This document shows positions 17,242-27,464 of a stretch of DNA of 64,000 nucleotides, one piece after another (position 1 is the stretch's first letter; each line of letters begins with the position of its first letter). This DNA is from Autumnicola patrickiae (GTDB lineage Bacteria; Bacteroidota; Bacteroidia; Flavobacteriales; Flavobacteriaceae). The notes beneath the pieces are model-generated. The model saw only the letters and a list, made by a program, of their open reading frames with translations. It did no database searches and was not told the origin of the DNA. The translations under genes and the position numbers were made by a program. The DNA is taken from the NCBI RefSeq assembly GCF_031846525.1, contig NZ_JAVRHM010000001.1:124001-188000 (forward strand), read 5' to 3'.

Positions 17242-20200
17242 CCCGGCGAATCAGCTCTTCTTCGTTTCCATTCCTTCTGGTCGAAATCCGGAGCACGTAA
17301 ACTGCACTTGCTACTTCCCCTAGGCTCATCGCATATTCTGTTACTGTTTCATCGTAATTAACTTCTCCAATAAACCTGCCGCGCATATCGTAAGCCCTGA
17401 TATTTAGAATCACCACATTAGCGGGCGCATTAATTTTAAAGCTCCCATTATTCGGGTTTGGATAAACAAAAACATAATCATCGTCATCAAGCAAAGTACC
17501 GCAGGTTCCCGGCGGTGTATTTATAAATACAAGAAAACTTGTCGTGGTGGCATTATCGCTCTCGTCTGTTACAGTCACATAGACAAGGTTAGAGCCTGTA
17601 TTTGAACAATCAAATTCTGTCTGACTTACTTCATATCTCAACCCATCAGAACAATTATCTGTGGCGGTAACTATAGATTGTAAATCTTCTTCTGTAAGAA
17701 TGGCGATTCCATCAGCATTAATATTTAACGAGATATTTTCTACCGTAACCTGCGGCTTAAAATTTTCTGCAACAGTAACCGAAAATTCGCAGAAGGTCTC
17801 TTCCCCGTTTTCAGTATAATAAAAACGTTCCCGGTTAACCCCAACATCCTCACAGGTAAAATAGGTCCTGCTTACCGAAAGTTCTCCGGAAGGATTCCCT
17901 CTGTACACATCGTTAATATCCAGATAGGCTTCCCCGTTTACATCCAGTTCCAGCGTTACGCCGTTTACACAACTCACCGGGCCCGTATTGGGATCTCCAG
18001 CTACGGTAACTATGGTTTCACAGCTATCTGTATTTCCGGCGGCATCGGTCACCGTTAATGTTACGGTATTATCCCCGACATCTTCAGTTGTAAACATATT
18101 TTGATCGATCGTCATCTCTACAATTCCGCAGTTATCGGTAGAATTGAAGTTGAGTTCTTCCGCAGTAAGCGTAGCCATGCCGTCTACAAGCGTTAATGTA
18201 TATCCATCTACACAATTGGCTACCGGAGCCACTTCATCTTCTAAAAACAGGTTAAAAGAGCATTCGCTGGACATTCCGTTTAAGGTGGCGGTTAAGGTGA
18301 TGACGGTATCTTCGGAAACCATCTCGCCCTCCTGCGGACTCTGGGTTACCACCGCATCGGGATTACTTACTGTCGCCATTGCGGTATAATCGGGTACCTG
18401 AAAATTGCAATTTTCGAGCACTTCTTCAGTTTGATCTGAAGGACACTGAATTTCCACCACTTCTTCGGAAGATAATAGCAACGGAAAGCTGCAGGTAGTA
18501 CTATTCCCGGAATTATCTGTGGCAGTAAGTGTAATTTCGGTATTATCCCCTGCAGAAACTGAAGTTCCCGGAGCCGGACTTTGATCTACGCTAACTGATC
18601 CGCAATTATCGAAGGCCATAATTTCTTCAGAATAATCGGGTAAAATAAATGTACCATCGGCATTTTGCTGCTCATACATTTCTTCGGGACAGGCTATAGA
18701 AGGAGCAGTTTCATCCTCCAGTACTACCTGGAAATAACAAACATCGCTCTCCTCTCCCGCAGTAACGCTAAATTGTATTTGTTGCGTCTCATATATTATG
18801 GTTCCTGGTACAGGAGACTGGGTAACTTCAGCAGTTGCACGATTTACCTCCAGTAAATCTCTGTAATCCGGAAGCATAAAACCGCAGTTTTCATCTGCAA
18901 CTTCTACCTGGTCTATTGGGCAGTTAATATTTAGAGGATCAGTAACGGCGGTGACTGTTATCGTAACCGTAGCAACATTAGAATCGTTTTGACTGCGGTG
19001 AAGGTAATAATCAAACGTATCTTCGCCTGTAAAATCTGGATCGGGCGTATAAACAAAAGACCCGTCTCTATTCAGCAGCAGCGAACCATTGCTCACTTCT
19101 GATATCTGGATCGCTTCATATGCATTCATATTCTCCACCTGATCGTTTGCCAATATACCATCCTCAACTCCCACATCCAGGATTTCTCCCTGTTCTACCG
19201 TATAAAAATCGTCAACCACTACCGCGGAAGCATTTGCAGACCTAATGGTCACCTCTACGGTATTGGACTGTAAATTTCCATCGGTAGCGAAGTAAGTAAA
19301 ACTATCCATACCGGGAAAGTCATCGTTAGCCTCATAGGTAAAAGACCCATTGGGATTTAGCGTAAGCTCGCCAAAAGCAGGAAGGTCCACGACTTGGGCA
19401 GTTATATCATCACCCTCGGGATCGCTGTCGTTTGCCAATACTCCCGGCGCATTGCGCGTAAAAACATTGTTAGGTTCTATAGTATATTCATCTGGATTGG
19501 CTACAGGCGCCGTATTTCCAGCGGAAACATTAATGTACACCGTCGCTTCTTCAGACTCGCCTTCACTGTCGGAGACGTAGTATGTAAAAGTGGCTTCTCC
19601 CGTAAATTGTGGGTCAGGTATATAGGTAAAAGCGCCACTTTCAGAGAGATCAAGAGAACCATTGGTGACAGGGGTTGCCTCATACACTGTAAGTTCGTCT
19701 CCCTCGGGATCTTCATCATTAGCAAGCAAACCTTCGGTAGCATCAACAATTAAAGTTTCTCCCTGCGGAATAGTATAAAAATCGTCACGGGCAATAGGTT
19801 GTACATAATCTATATAAATAGTGACTGTAACTTCGTTAGATTCTAATATTCCATCGCTGGCGGTGTACGTAAAAGTATCCAGACCATTAAAACCGGCATC
19901 GGGAACATATACAAAAGAACCATCGCTATTAAACGTTAAATCGCCACCCCTGGTATTGGTAACAAGGCTGGCACTAAGCTCATCGCCATCTGTATCTATA
20001 TCGTTCGCAAGTACCCCGGGAGCATCTACAATAAGTTCTACATTCGCATCTGTTCTATAGGTATCGTCTTCGGCTACAGGCGCTGTATTTCCAGCGGAAA
20101 CATTAATAACCACCGTCGCTGTGTTAGATGTAGTTGTACCGTCAATCAGCCGGTAAGTAAATGAATCCTCTCCCGTAAAATCATCTACCGGATTGTAAGT

Positions 20201-23200
20201 AAAGGAACCATCGGGATCCATATCCAATGCTCCTTCAGGACGGCTAACTATTTCTATCTGAGGTAATGCTGCCGGATTAAAATCATCATTATTTAAAATC
20301 CCGGTAGGCTCAGGAACTAAAAACAATTCAGAATTGTCTTCAACAACATATTCGTCATCCCGGGCTATAAGTTCATCAGGAGTATCTCCAGGTACAGTAA
20401 CCAGGAAATTACAATCAAGCTCGTTCCCCGCTGCATCGCTCACAGTAATATTTACCGGCGTATCTTCTGTAATTGGAGTACCAAATTCCGGAGTTTGAAC
20501 TACCGTAAAATTCTGCTCACAAAAATCAAGATTGTAACGACTAATGTAACTGCCAATAAAATAGCCCTCTTCAGGATCGTAATCTGCTTCCTCTTCTTCC
20601 GGCGGACAGTTAAGCGCATCGGGCAGCGAAATATCCAAGTTAACCTGGACATAGCAAATATCCACCTCTCCCAATGCAGTTGTAGCAATTACGCTTACTT
20701 CTGTATCCTGATAAATAGCAGAACCGGGAGTTGGCACCTGCGTAATAGTGGCAGGAATGTTTGTCGTGGCCTCACCAGTATAATCGGGAACCGTAAATGT
20801 GCAATATTGATCAAGACTACCTTGTTGCGGACCGGGACAACCTGAAATTTCCAATGGCACCTCGACATCTTCCTCTTCTAAAGTAAGTTCAAAACTACAA
20901 TCTGCAGTCCTTCCTGAGGCATCTTCTATTCTGAAGAAAATTTGTTGGCTTGCATCAATTACATCTCCCGGCGCAGGAGTTTGGGTGATAATAAGATCTT
21001 CTGTTGGAGTACAATTATCTGAAACGACTAATTCGTCACGATAATCGGGAACTGTAAAACCGACTTCCGGATCGAAATTTGCCGTTTTGGGACCTGCACA
21101 GGTTTCAATATCGGGAATTTCATTATCTATAATCGTGACTGTAAAAGTACAGGTAGCGGTAAGTCCGTTTTCAGCTGTTGCCGTAAAAGCCACCTCTGTG
21201 TCACCAAAAGGAAAGTTATCTCCCGGGCCTAAATCGCTTGTAACTACTACAGCAACAGGATTTCCTTCGCTATCTTCAGCTTCCGGAAGGGGAAAATGTA
21301 CTACAGCTTCACATAACCCGGGAGCTGCATCCTGTGTCATACCGTTTGCACTCGGGCACTCTATAAAATTTGGTGCAACTTCGTCTGTAACTTCATTAAG
21401 TGTAAGCGTAAAAGAACAACCCCCGGAAATATTTTCTGAAGCATCTTCTACGGAAAAAGAAATTTGCTGAGTTGTAAAAATAGTTTCTCCCGGTGCGGGA
21501 TCCTGAACAATATTTTGTCGTAATTCTTCTTCTGAAGTGCAATTATCTGAAACCGTTACTTCAGCACGATAATCGGGAACTGTAAAACCGACTTCAGGGT
21601 CGAAATTTGCCATTTTTGGAGCCGGACAAAAAACCTGCGGCGCCACATCTTCGGTAACAATTACTCGGAAACTACAGTCGGCAGAATTTCCTGCTTCATC
21701 TGTAGCTGTATAGCTGACCGTGTGTTCTCCTATTGGAAAACGGTCTTCAAATCCCAGATCACTCGTAAGTTCAACCTCCACATCTCCGGAATTATCTGTA
21801 GCCTCAGGCATTTCGAAAGGCGCTGCCACATCACATTGGCCTGTTGCGGTGGTTACTGTAACAGGATCTGGTGGGCAGTTGGTGAAAGTAGGTGCAACTT
21901 CATCTGCATTTTCAGTGATAGTAACTGTAAAACTACATTCAATGGTATTACCTGAAGAGTCTGTGGCAGTATGGGTCACAATTGTGGGTCCAAGCGGAAA
22001 AGCTTCTTCGGATGCAGGACCGGCTGTTCGATCCACATTCGAAATTTGGCAATTATCGTCAAATGTTGGTACGTCATATTCTACTATCCTACCTGTTTCT
22101 CCGTAAGAAACTGTGAAATTTTTATCTTCCGGACATTCAACTATAACCGGGTCTTCATTATCTAACACTGTAATTTGGGCAGTACATTCTGAAGATAATC
22201 CGGTTTGATTATCTGTTACCCGAAGTGCTACCTCCACATCATTCCCGGCATCATCACAATTAAAATTATTTCTGCTAATTAGCCGTAAATTCACACCATC
22301 AAGTGCAGGATCTGAACCGTAAATTTCTCGTGCTGTGATTTGTGCCAGGCCGTTTTCATCTAAAAATATTGTTTGGTCGTTGCAATTGGGTTCGGGTGGT
22401 ACAGGAGTATTATCTTCTACAGTAACATTTACTGTACAAGTTTCGCTAAGTCCTGAGAAATCGGTGATAGTAAGTTCTACCGGAACAACACCCACATCAT
22501 TACGGGTAAAATTATATCGAGATAGACTTCTGGAACTTATGGCACAATTGTCTGTAGAATTATTATCAAGGTCTTCCACTGTAAGAGAGGCTTCTCCATT
22601 TTCATCGAGTTCCAATGTAAAGGGAGCTACGCAATTTGCTATAGGAGCAATGTCATCCACAACTGTTATTATTGAAGTACAGGTATCGGAAAGATTTGTT
22701 GCAGGGTCTGTAACGGTAAGCTCTACATTATTTGGTCCTAAATTAGTACAATCAAAACTGGAAATATCAATATCTAGATCCAGGTCTTCGTTTCCATCAG
22801 AAACTTCCGCTGCTGTAATTTGAGCCTGCCCGTTATCATCTAAAAATATTGTTTGGTCATTACAGTTAACTTCGGGTGTCGTTTGTTGCTCCCATATTTC
22901 TATATTTGTATTACAAATTGTACTATTTCCCGTTAAATCGGTTACGATTAAACTTAAAGTATGGGTTCCGGGACTATCAAATTCTGATCTAGCAAGTTGT
23001 ATAGATGCTATCCCACAATTATCATAAGAGCCATTATCTATTTCTTCTGGAATAATTGTTAGTTTTCCATTTTCTAAATAATATTCTTTCCCTGGTGGGA
23101 TGCAAATAGCATCAGGAGCCTGTGTATCGGCTATAACGATATCAAAACTACAGGTAACAGGGGCATTTGTACCATCATCGGCTTGGAAAATAATAGTGGT

Positions 23201-24844
23201 AGTTCCAACAGGAAATTCATCTCCGGAATCTAGTGCTGTATTATCAACTCTTGTCACGGAAACATTTCCGTTTTCATCGGTTACAGTTGGAGTATTGAAT
23301 GTAACGATAGCACCACATTGGCCGGGATCGTTATTCCTTTCAATATCCGAAGAGCAATCCTGAAAAACAGGTGGAGTATCTTCCTCTTCTTCAATAATTA
23401 CCTGGAAAGTGCAAGCTTCTGAAATATTTCCAGCGTCATCAATTGCTGTTATAGTTACTGTTGTAGTTTCAGTTATAGTAGCACCTTCAGGTGGATCCTG
23501 TACAAATTCCAAATCATCATCACAATTATCTATAAATTGTGGTAAATCAGTATAGTCGGGTATACTAAAATTTCCATTTGTTAAATCTTCTTCCTGATCG
23601 CCTGAACAAGAAACCAGAACAGGAGCTTCAGTATCGTAACCTGGTGATCGTTGATAAGCTTCTAAGTCAAAATCTATATTTATATCTGGCACTTGAACAC
23701 AGAATCCAAATACACATCTTTCTCTAATTTCCCCCTCAAATATAGAATTATTTACATACAATGTTCCGCAACTTGAAATAGCAAGATCAACTGGAAAATC
23801 AATTTCAGAAGAAATGGTTGAACGGTAAGTATTATTGGGATTAAAAACATCGACATTAAATGCATTGTCTGCTATTCCCTCTTTAATAATTTCAAAAACC
23901 TCATAAAATTCATCAATATCATCAGTGGCTTCTAAAACCCTGGAGAGATTAATATTCTCACCAAAATCTGCAACAAAAATGTTGTCAAATTTATCAATTA
24001 TTACACTTCCTGGTGATCCAATCTCATCACTATCAATTTCATCAACTTGAGTCGGGTTAAAACTATTATCAAATTGTAATACCTTTACAGTTGCATTGTC
24101 ATTCTGACCCAATTCAGCCATGTAAAGGTGTCCCAGACTGTTTACAGCTAATCTGTAAGGAAAATTTAATAGGACTCCCTGAACATTATCAAATTCATTT
24201 ATCAGATTGTTTTTATAATTTCCTGATGCATCTTTTCTGTAAATTTTAATTGAACTTGGTCTTGGTGGATTATCAGTGCCTATATAATGATCGGCAACAT
24301 AAAGGTTATCTTCATTATCAAATGTAAGTCCCGTAGGCCCTTTAAAACGATCTGCCCCTGAAGTGCCGTAATTTCCATTACCCAATTCTTCATTAGGTAA
24401 ATAAATCCCTTCAGGTGAATAAACTCTTATATACCTTCTGTTACTCTCATTAGTTGCCACAAAAAATTTCCCTTCGCTATTAATTGCGAAATCTAATGGA
24501 TTGCTCAACCTACTATTCTGATTTGGAATAAAATCAATTAATCCGTCATTGTCTCCTATTCTTTTTATTCCATTGCCGAAAGTCAAAACGAATTTTTCTC
24601 CTTCTGGATTCGTTTCTACAGCAATTATTAATCTATTAAGTTTGGCCTGAGGATCCAGTGCATCTGATGTATTTACTGAAAATCGATCTAAATTTCTGGA
24701 TTCAGAAGCATCATGATTATAATTAGGCTCCTGCCCCGCAACATCCTGAAAAGTAAAAAAGAAGGAAAAAATAAGCACAAAAAGCCCTGGCGGAAGGATT
24801 CCGGTAAAAGTTTTTATGGTAGGGTGGTAAAAAGAGCTTATCAT
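17222..24844 (-). CDS. Giant T9SS-exported surface protein: NHL-like propeller, HYR repeats, cadherin-like repeats
   Basis: 2,540 residues. Order: a signal peptide (GILPPGLFVLIFSFFF; cleavage near VAGQE), an NHL/beta-propeller-like region (about 45-380; GPTGLTFDNEDNLYVADH, FPYRLAVNSLGHLYMAE), about 13 HYR/Ig-like modules (about 400-1490; recurring CP...VTFTATD..GN...C and DNC motifs), five cadherin-like tandem modules of about 95 residues (about 1498-1970; GVLANDIDTDGDEL, GSFTYNP.D.F.G.DSFTY), about six more HYR modules (to about 2440) and a type A T9SS sorting domain (FVYPNPNNGSFKINA ... VYVLRI). It is predicted to be attached to or released from the outer membrane and may mediate adhesion or calcium-rich scaffolding. 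Repeated Asp/Asn-rich loops fit Ca2+ binding. One uninterrupted frame. No partner gene is adjacent. Confidence 0.93.
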   Translation of the reverse strand: MISSFYHPTIKTFTGILPPGLFVLIFSFFFTFQDVAGQEPNYNHDASESRNLDRFSVNTSDALDPQAKLNRLIIAVETNPEGEKFVLTFGNGIKRIGDNDGLIDFIPNQNSRLSNPLDFAINSEGKFFVATNESNRRYIRVYSPEGIYLPNEELGNGNYGTSGADRFKGPTGLTFDNEDNLYVADHYIGTDNPPRPSSIKIYRKDASGNYKNNLINEFDNVQGVLLNFPYRLAVNSLGHLYMAELGQNDNATVKVLQFDNSFNPTQVDEIDSDEIGSPGSVIIDKFDNIFVADFGENINLSRVLEATDDIDEFYEVFEIIKEGIADNAFNVDVFNPNNTYRSTISSEIDFPVDLAISSCGTLYVNNSIFEGEIRERCVFGFCVQVPDINIDFDLEAYQRSPGYDTEAPVLVSCSGDQEEDLTNGNFSIPDYTDLPQFIDNCDDDLEFVQDPPEGATITETTTVTITAIDDAGNISEACTFQVIIEEEEDTPPVFQDCSSDIERNNDPGQCGAIVTFNTPTVTDENGNVSVTRVDNTALDSGDEFPVGTTTIIFQADDGTNAPVTCSFDIVIADTQAPDAICIPPGKEYYLENGKLTIIPEEIDNGSYDNCGIASIQLARSEFDSPGTHTLSLIVTDLTGNSTICNTNIEIWEQQTTPEVNCNDQTIFLDDNGQAQITAAEVSDGNEDLDLDIDISSFDCTNLGPNNVELTVTDPATNLSDTCTSIITVVDDIAPIANCVAPFTLELDENGEASLTVEDLDNNSTDNCAISSRSLSRYNFTRNDVGVVPVELTITDFSGLSETCTVNVTVEDNTPVPPEPNCNDQTIFLDENGLAQITAREIYGSDPALDGVNLRLISRNNFNCDDAGNDVEVALRVTDNQTGLSSECTAQITVLDNEDPVIVECPEDKNFTVSYGETGRIVEYDVPTFDDNCQISNVDRTAGPASEEAFPLGPTIVTHTATDSSGNTIECSFTVTITENADEVAPTFTNCPPDPVTVTTATGQCDVAAPFEMPEATDNSGDVEVELTSDLGFEDRFPIGEHTVSYTATDEAGNSADCSFRVIVTEDVAPQVFCPAPKMANFDPEVGFTVPDYRAEVTVSDNCTSEEELRQNIVQDPAPGETIFTTQQISFSVEDASENISGGCSFTLTLNEVTDEVAPNFIECPSANGMTQDAAPGLCEAVVHFPLPEAEDSEGNPVAVVVTSDLGPGDNFPFGDTEVAFTATAENGLTATCTFTVTIIDNEIPDIETCAGPKTANFDPEVGFTVPDYRDELVVSDNCTPTEDLIITQTPAPGDVIDASQQIFFRIEDASGRTADCSFELTLEEEDVEVPLEISGCPGPQQGSLDQYCTFTVPDYTGEATTNIPATITQVPTPGSAIYQDTEVSVIATTALGEVDICYVQVNLDISLPDALNCPPEEEEADYDPEEGYFIGSYISRYNLDFCEQNFTVVQTPEFGTPITEDTPVNITVSDAAGNELDCNFLVTVPGDTPDELIARDDEYVVEDNSELFLVPEPTGILNNDDFNPAALPQIEIVSRPEGALDMDPDGSFTYNPVDDFTGEDSFTYRLIDGTTTSNTATVVINVSAGNTAPVAEDDTYRTDANVELIVDAPGVLANDIDTDGDELSASLVTNTRGGDLTFNSDGSFVYVPDAGFNGLDTFTYTASDGILESNEVTVTIYIDYVQPIARDDFYTIPQGETLIVDATEGLLANDEDPEGDELTVYEATPVTNGSLDLSESGAFTYIPDPQFTGEATFTYYVSDSEGESEEATVYINVSAGNTAPVANPDEYTIEPNNVFTRNAPGVLANDSDPEGDDITAQVVDLPAFGELTLNPNGSFTYEANDDFPGMDSFTYFATDGNLQSNTVEVTIRSANASAVVVDDFYTVEQGEILDVGVEDGILANDQVENMNAYEAIQISEVSNGSLLLNRDGSFVYTPDPDFTGEDTFDYYLHRSQNDSNVATVTITVTAVTDPLNINCPIDQVEVADENCGFMLPDYRDLLEVNRATAEVTQSPVPGTIIYETQQIQFSVTAGEESDVCYFQVVLEDETAPSIACPEEMYEQQNADGTFILPDYSEEIMAFDNCGSVSVDQSPAPGTSVSAGDNTEITLTATDNSGNSTTCSFPLLLSSEEVVEIQCPSDQTEEVLENCNFQVPDYTAMATVSNPDAVVTQSPQEGEMVSEDTVITLTATLNGMSSECSFNLFLEDEVAPVANCVDGYTLTLVDGMATLTAEELNFNSTDNCGIVEMTIDQNMFTTEDVGDNTVTLTVTDAAGNTDSCETIVTVAGDPNTGPVSCVNGVTLELDVNGEAYLDINDVYRGNPSGELSVSRTYFTCEDVGVNRERFYYTENGEETFCEFSVTVAENFKPQVTVENISLNINADGIAILTEEDLQSIVTATDNCSDGLRYEVSQTEFDCSNTGSNLVYVTVTDESDNATTTSFLVFINTPPGTCGTLLDDDDYVFVYPNPNNGSFKINAPANVVILNIRAYDMRGRFIGEVNYDETVTEYAMSLGEVASAVYVLRISTRRNGNEEELIRRVIVRNL
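22040..22060 (-). repeat. Dispersed motif copy within the giant gene
   Basis: Twenty-one nt from CGAAATTTGG to TTATCGTC are the exact reverse complement of 24980-25000, the non-coding spacer upstream of the same gene. In the protein this encodes part of a DNCQIS segment. Confidence 0.75.
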
Positions 24845-24979
24845 CTAGGGCCGCACGTCATACTTCAGCCCCAAAGATAAGTATAGTTTAAGGAAGTGTG
24901 CAGGCGCGTTTTGTTAAGTTTTAGCCCGCTGTTTTAACATTTTTTTAAAATGTTAGTTTTTTAAAACGCTAAAGCCCAG

Positions 24980-25000
24980 GACGATAATTGCCAAATTTCG
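24980..25000 (+). repeat. Dispersed motif copy between the giant gene and the response regulator
   Basis: Bases GACGATAATTGCCAAATTTC plus a final G. This is the inverted partner of 22040-22060. The 256-nt spacer (24845-25100) also holds the regulator operon's terminator and an AT-rich inverted repeat near 24938. Confidence 0.75.
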
Positions 25001-25027
25001 TGCCTCGCTTTTATTCTTCAGATTTAG

Positions 25028-25067
25028 AAAAACCTCCATTCCAGGAATCCCCGTCCCTGAAATGGAA
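25028..25067 (-). terminator. Probable intrinsic terminator of the response-regulator operon
   Basis: On the minus strand the stem TCCATTTCAGG / CCTGGAATGGA (one mismatch) is followed by GGTTTTT. It begins about 35 nt past the regulator stop. Confidence 0.7.
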
Positions 25068-25100
25068 GTTTCACTAAGAAACTGAAATTAATTGGTGCTA

Positions 25101-25829
25101 TTATTTATCTTCTTCGTCTTTTTCCTCGTTCTTAACAACAAGACGGAATCCTTCCCCGTGAATGTTCAGGATTTCCACATTTTCGTCTACTTTAAGGTAT
25201 TTACGCAGCTTTGCGATGTAAACGTCCATACTCCTGGAAGTAAAATAGTTGTCGTCCCTCCAGATTTTGGTTAGTGCAAGTTCCCTTGGCATCAAATCGT
25301 TTTCATGTAGTGCTAGAAGACGCAACAACTCATTCTCTTTTGGAGACAGTTTTTGTGGTTCGCCATTGTCGTAGGTTAAAAACCTCAATTTTGAGTTCAA
25401 ATGGAATTTCCCGATCTCAAACTCAAACTGCTTACTATCGGCAACACTATCTGTCGCTTTGCGTTGCATGATCGCCTTGATCTTCATTAACAGCACTTCA
25501 CTGTCGAATGGTTTGTTAAGGTAATCATCTGCCCCAACTTTGTAGCCTTTAAGCACATCTTCCTTCATCGCCTTGGCGGTTAGGAAAATAATCGGGATTT
25601 CTTCGTTCTTGTCACGAATTTCTTTGGCCAGTGTGAAACCATCTTTATAAGGCATCATCACATCCAGGATACAAAGGTCGAAATCGTCTTTTTTAAACTT
25701 TTCGAAACCTTCCATTCCGTTTTTAGCATGAGTGACCTCATAGTCATTCATCGCCAGGTAATCTTTTAAGACAGTTCCGAAATTCGGATCGTCTTCTACT
25801 AATAAAATTTTCTTTTCTTCAGTTTCCAT
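25101..25829 (-). CDS. rprY: OmpR/PhoB-family response regulator (RprY-like)
   Basis: A 242-residue DNA-binding response regulator. The receiver (residues about 5-120) has the acidic pair VEDDP, phosphoacceptor Asp in LCILDVMMPYKDG, the Thr in FLTAKAMKED and Lys in DYLNKPF. The C-terminal winged-helix domain (about 135-235) has LSPKENELLRLLALHEND and RSMDVYIAKLRKYL. The gene starts 3 nt after the sensor kinase stop and is followed by a terminator. The pair resembles RprXY, a conserved and often essential Bacteroidota system. Targets cannot be deduced here. The gene symbol is by resemblance. Confidence 0.88.
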   Translation of the reverse strand: METEEKKILLVEDDPNFGTVLKDYLAMNDYEVTHAKNGMEGFEKFKKDDFDLCILDVMMPYKDGFTLAKEIRDKNEEIPIIFLTAKAMKEDVLKGYKVGADDYLNKPFDSEVLLMKIKAIMQRKATDSVADSKQFEFEIGKFHLNSKLRFLTYDNGEPQKLSPKENELLRLLALHENDLMPRELALTKIWRDDNYFTSRSMDVYIAKLRKYLKVDENVEILNIHGEGFRLVVKNEEKDEEDK

Positions 25830-25832
25830 ATA

Positions 25833-27398
25833 TTAAGATATTAGTGGTAATTTAATTATAAATGTTGTTCCTTTTCCTTTTTCGCTTTCCACAAAAACTT
25901 CCCCGTGGTGGTCTTCAATAATCTGCTTTGCATAAGCCAGACCTAAACCGTGACCCTTCACATTGTGGATATTTCCTGTGTGTTCGCGATAAAATTTTTC
26001 AAATACTTTCTTTTGGACCGCCCTTGTCATCCCGGCTCCCTGATCCCTGATTTTCACAATGATCATATTCTTGACATTTTCAGTATAAACATCAATCTTG
26101 GGCTCATTGGGACTGTATTTTACCGCATTGTCCAGAATGTTTACAATTACATTGGTAAAATGATCTTCATTGGCCAGAATTGAAGATTTTAAAGCTGCAA
26201 AATGTGTTTGTATATATCCGCCCCTGTCTTCCACTATCAATTCCACATGCGTGATGGCATCTTTTATAATCTCGTGCAGCCTGTGCCTTTCTTTCTTAAG
26301 GTCAAGCTCGTTTTTTTCCAGTTTCGAAATCCGTAACACATTCTCTACCTGGGCATGCATCCTCTTATTTTCGTCCCTTATCATCTTCAGGTAGCGGTTA
26401 ACCTTTTCCTGATCGTTAATAATCTTCGGGTTTTTTATCGCATCCAACGCCAGGTTAATCGTTGCGATAGGCGTTTTAAACTCATGCGTCATATTATTAA
26501 TAAAATCGGTCTTGATCTGGGAAATCTGCCGTTGCTTTATTAATTGTGAAAGTGCGCTGGAATAGGCAATCACTATTATTAAAGTAAGGATAATCGACAA
26601 TGCAGCCATAAGAATTACAGACGACAATACCACTTCCTTCTTACCCATAAAATTTACGATAAGCCTGTAATTACTGTTGCCTGCGGGATCCATAAATAAC
26701 GGAACGCCATAGGTGGCAGGATGATCCAGCGAAAAATCGTCTGAATGTAAATTTGTCGAAATCGAATTATTAAAAACAGCAAATTCAAAATCAGATTTAA
26801 TATCCCGCCGCTTCAGCTCATTTCCAATAAGCGTCTTGATAGTTTCCTCACTCACCCTGGTATGTACAGGTAACTTTGCGGTTACCCCTTCAATAAGCCG
26901 GCGCAGTGATTCTTTTTCCACATCCTTCATCCTCACCATTCGCTCTATCTGCTGCTGCGCACTCAAGCCCTGTCCATCTATATTCTTCTTTACTACATTG
27001 GTTACCCTCTTATTAATAAGTTTGGTAAATTGAATACTGTCCTGATCTGTATCTAAAAATCCTGAGGATATCTTATAATCTTTTTCCAAAAAGGACTCGG
27101 ATTCGAAAAAATCTTCGTTCCTGAACTCGTCCCTGTCCATAGTAAAATACTCTGTAAGGGTGACGCCCTGCAGTGAACTGTTACTTTTATCTATAGAATC
27201 AAACCGGAACCAGTAACTTTCCAGCTCCCTGTTTTGTATTTCTTCTGAAACACTTAAAAGTACCTGTTTTGCATCATAAGAAAATTGCGCTTCCCTGTCG
27301 TCTATCGTAGTCTTAATCCAATATCCCTGAACGAAAATAATGCCGATAAGGGAGAGGCTCATTAGAACAACGAGAAGAAAAAAAAGCTTCTTATTCAT
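25833..27398 (-). CDS. rprX: Membrane sensor histidine kinase (RprX-like)
   Basis: 521 residues. One N-terminal membrane helix (LFFLLVVLMSLSLIGIIFV), a periplasmic sensor of about 220 residues without a recognised fold, a second helix (VILMAALSIILTLIIVIAY), a HisKA domain with phosphoacceptor His in FINNMTHEFKTPIATI, and HATPase_c with N box (NVIVNILDNAVKYSP), G1 (DQGAGM) and G2 (GHGLGLAYAKQII). Upstream of and nearly touching the cognate regulator gene. The signal sensed is unknown. Confidence 0.88.
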   Translation of the reverse strand: MNKKLFFLLVVLMSLSLIGIIFVQGYWIKTTIDDREAQFSYDAKQVLLSVSEEIQNRELESYWFRFDSIDKSNSSLQGVTLTEYFTMDRDEFRNEDFFESESFLEKDYKISSGFLDTDQDSIQFTKLINKRVTNVVKKNIDGQGLSAQQQIERMVRMKDVEKESLRRLIEGVTAKLPVHTRVSEETIKTLIGNELKRRDIKSDFEFAVFNNSISTNLHSDDFSLDHPATYGVPLFMDPAGNSNYRLIVNFMGKKEVVLSSVILMAALSIILTLIIVIAYSSALSQLIKQRQISQIKTDFINNMTHEFKTPIATINLALDAIKNPKIINDQEKVNRYLKMIRDENKRMHAQVENVLRISKLEKNELDLKKERHRLHEIIKDAITHVELIVEDRGGYIQTHFAALKSSILANEDHFTNVIVNILDNAVKYSPNEPKIDVYTENVKNMIIVKIRDQGAGMTRAVQKKVFEKFYREHTGNIHNVKGHGLGLAYAKQIIEDHHGEVFVESEKGKGTTFIIKLPLIS

Positions 27399-27464
27399 GC
27401 CTCAAAAGTAAGATTTTAACATTTAGAGGTCTGAGGGTTTAACCAAATGTTAACAAAAGATGGG

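Noticed and set aside
19501..20845. Reading frames on both strands inside the giant gene.
   Set aside because: They are out-of-frame shadows within one continuous coding sequence with regular domain structure.
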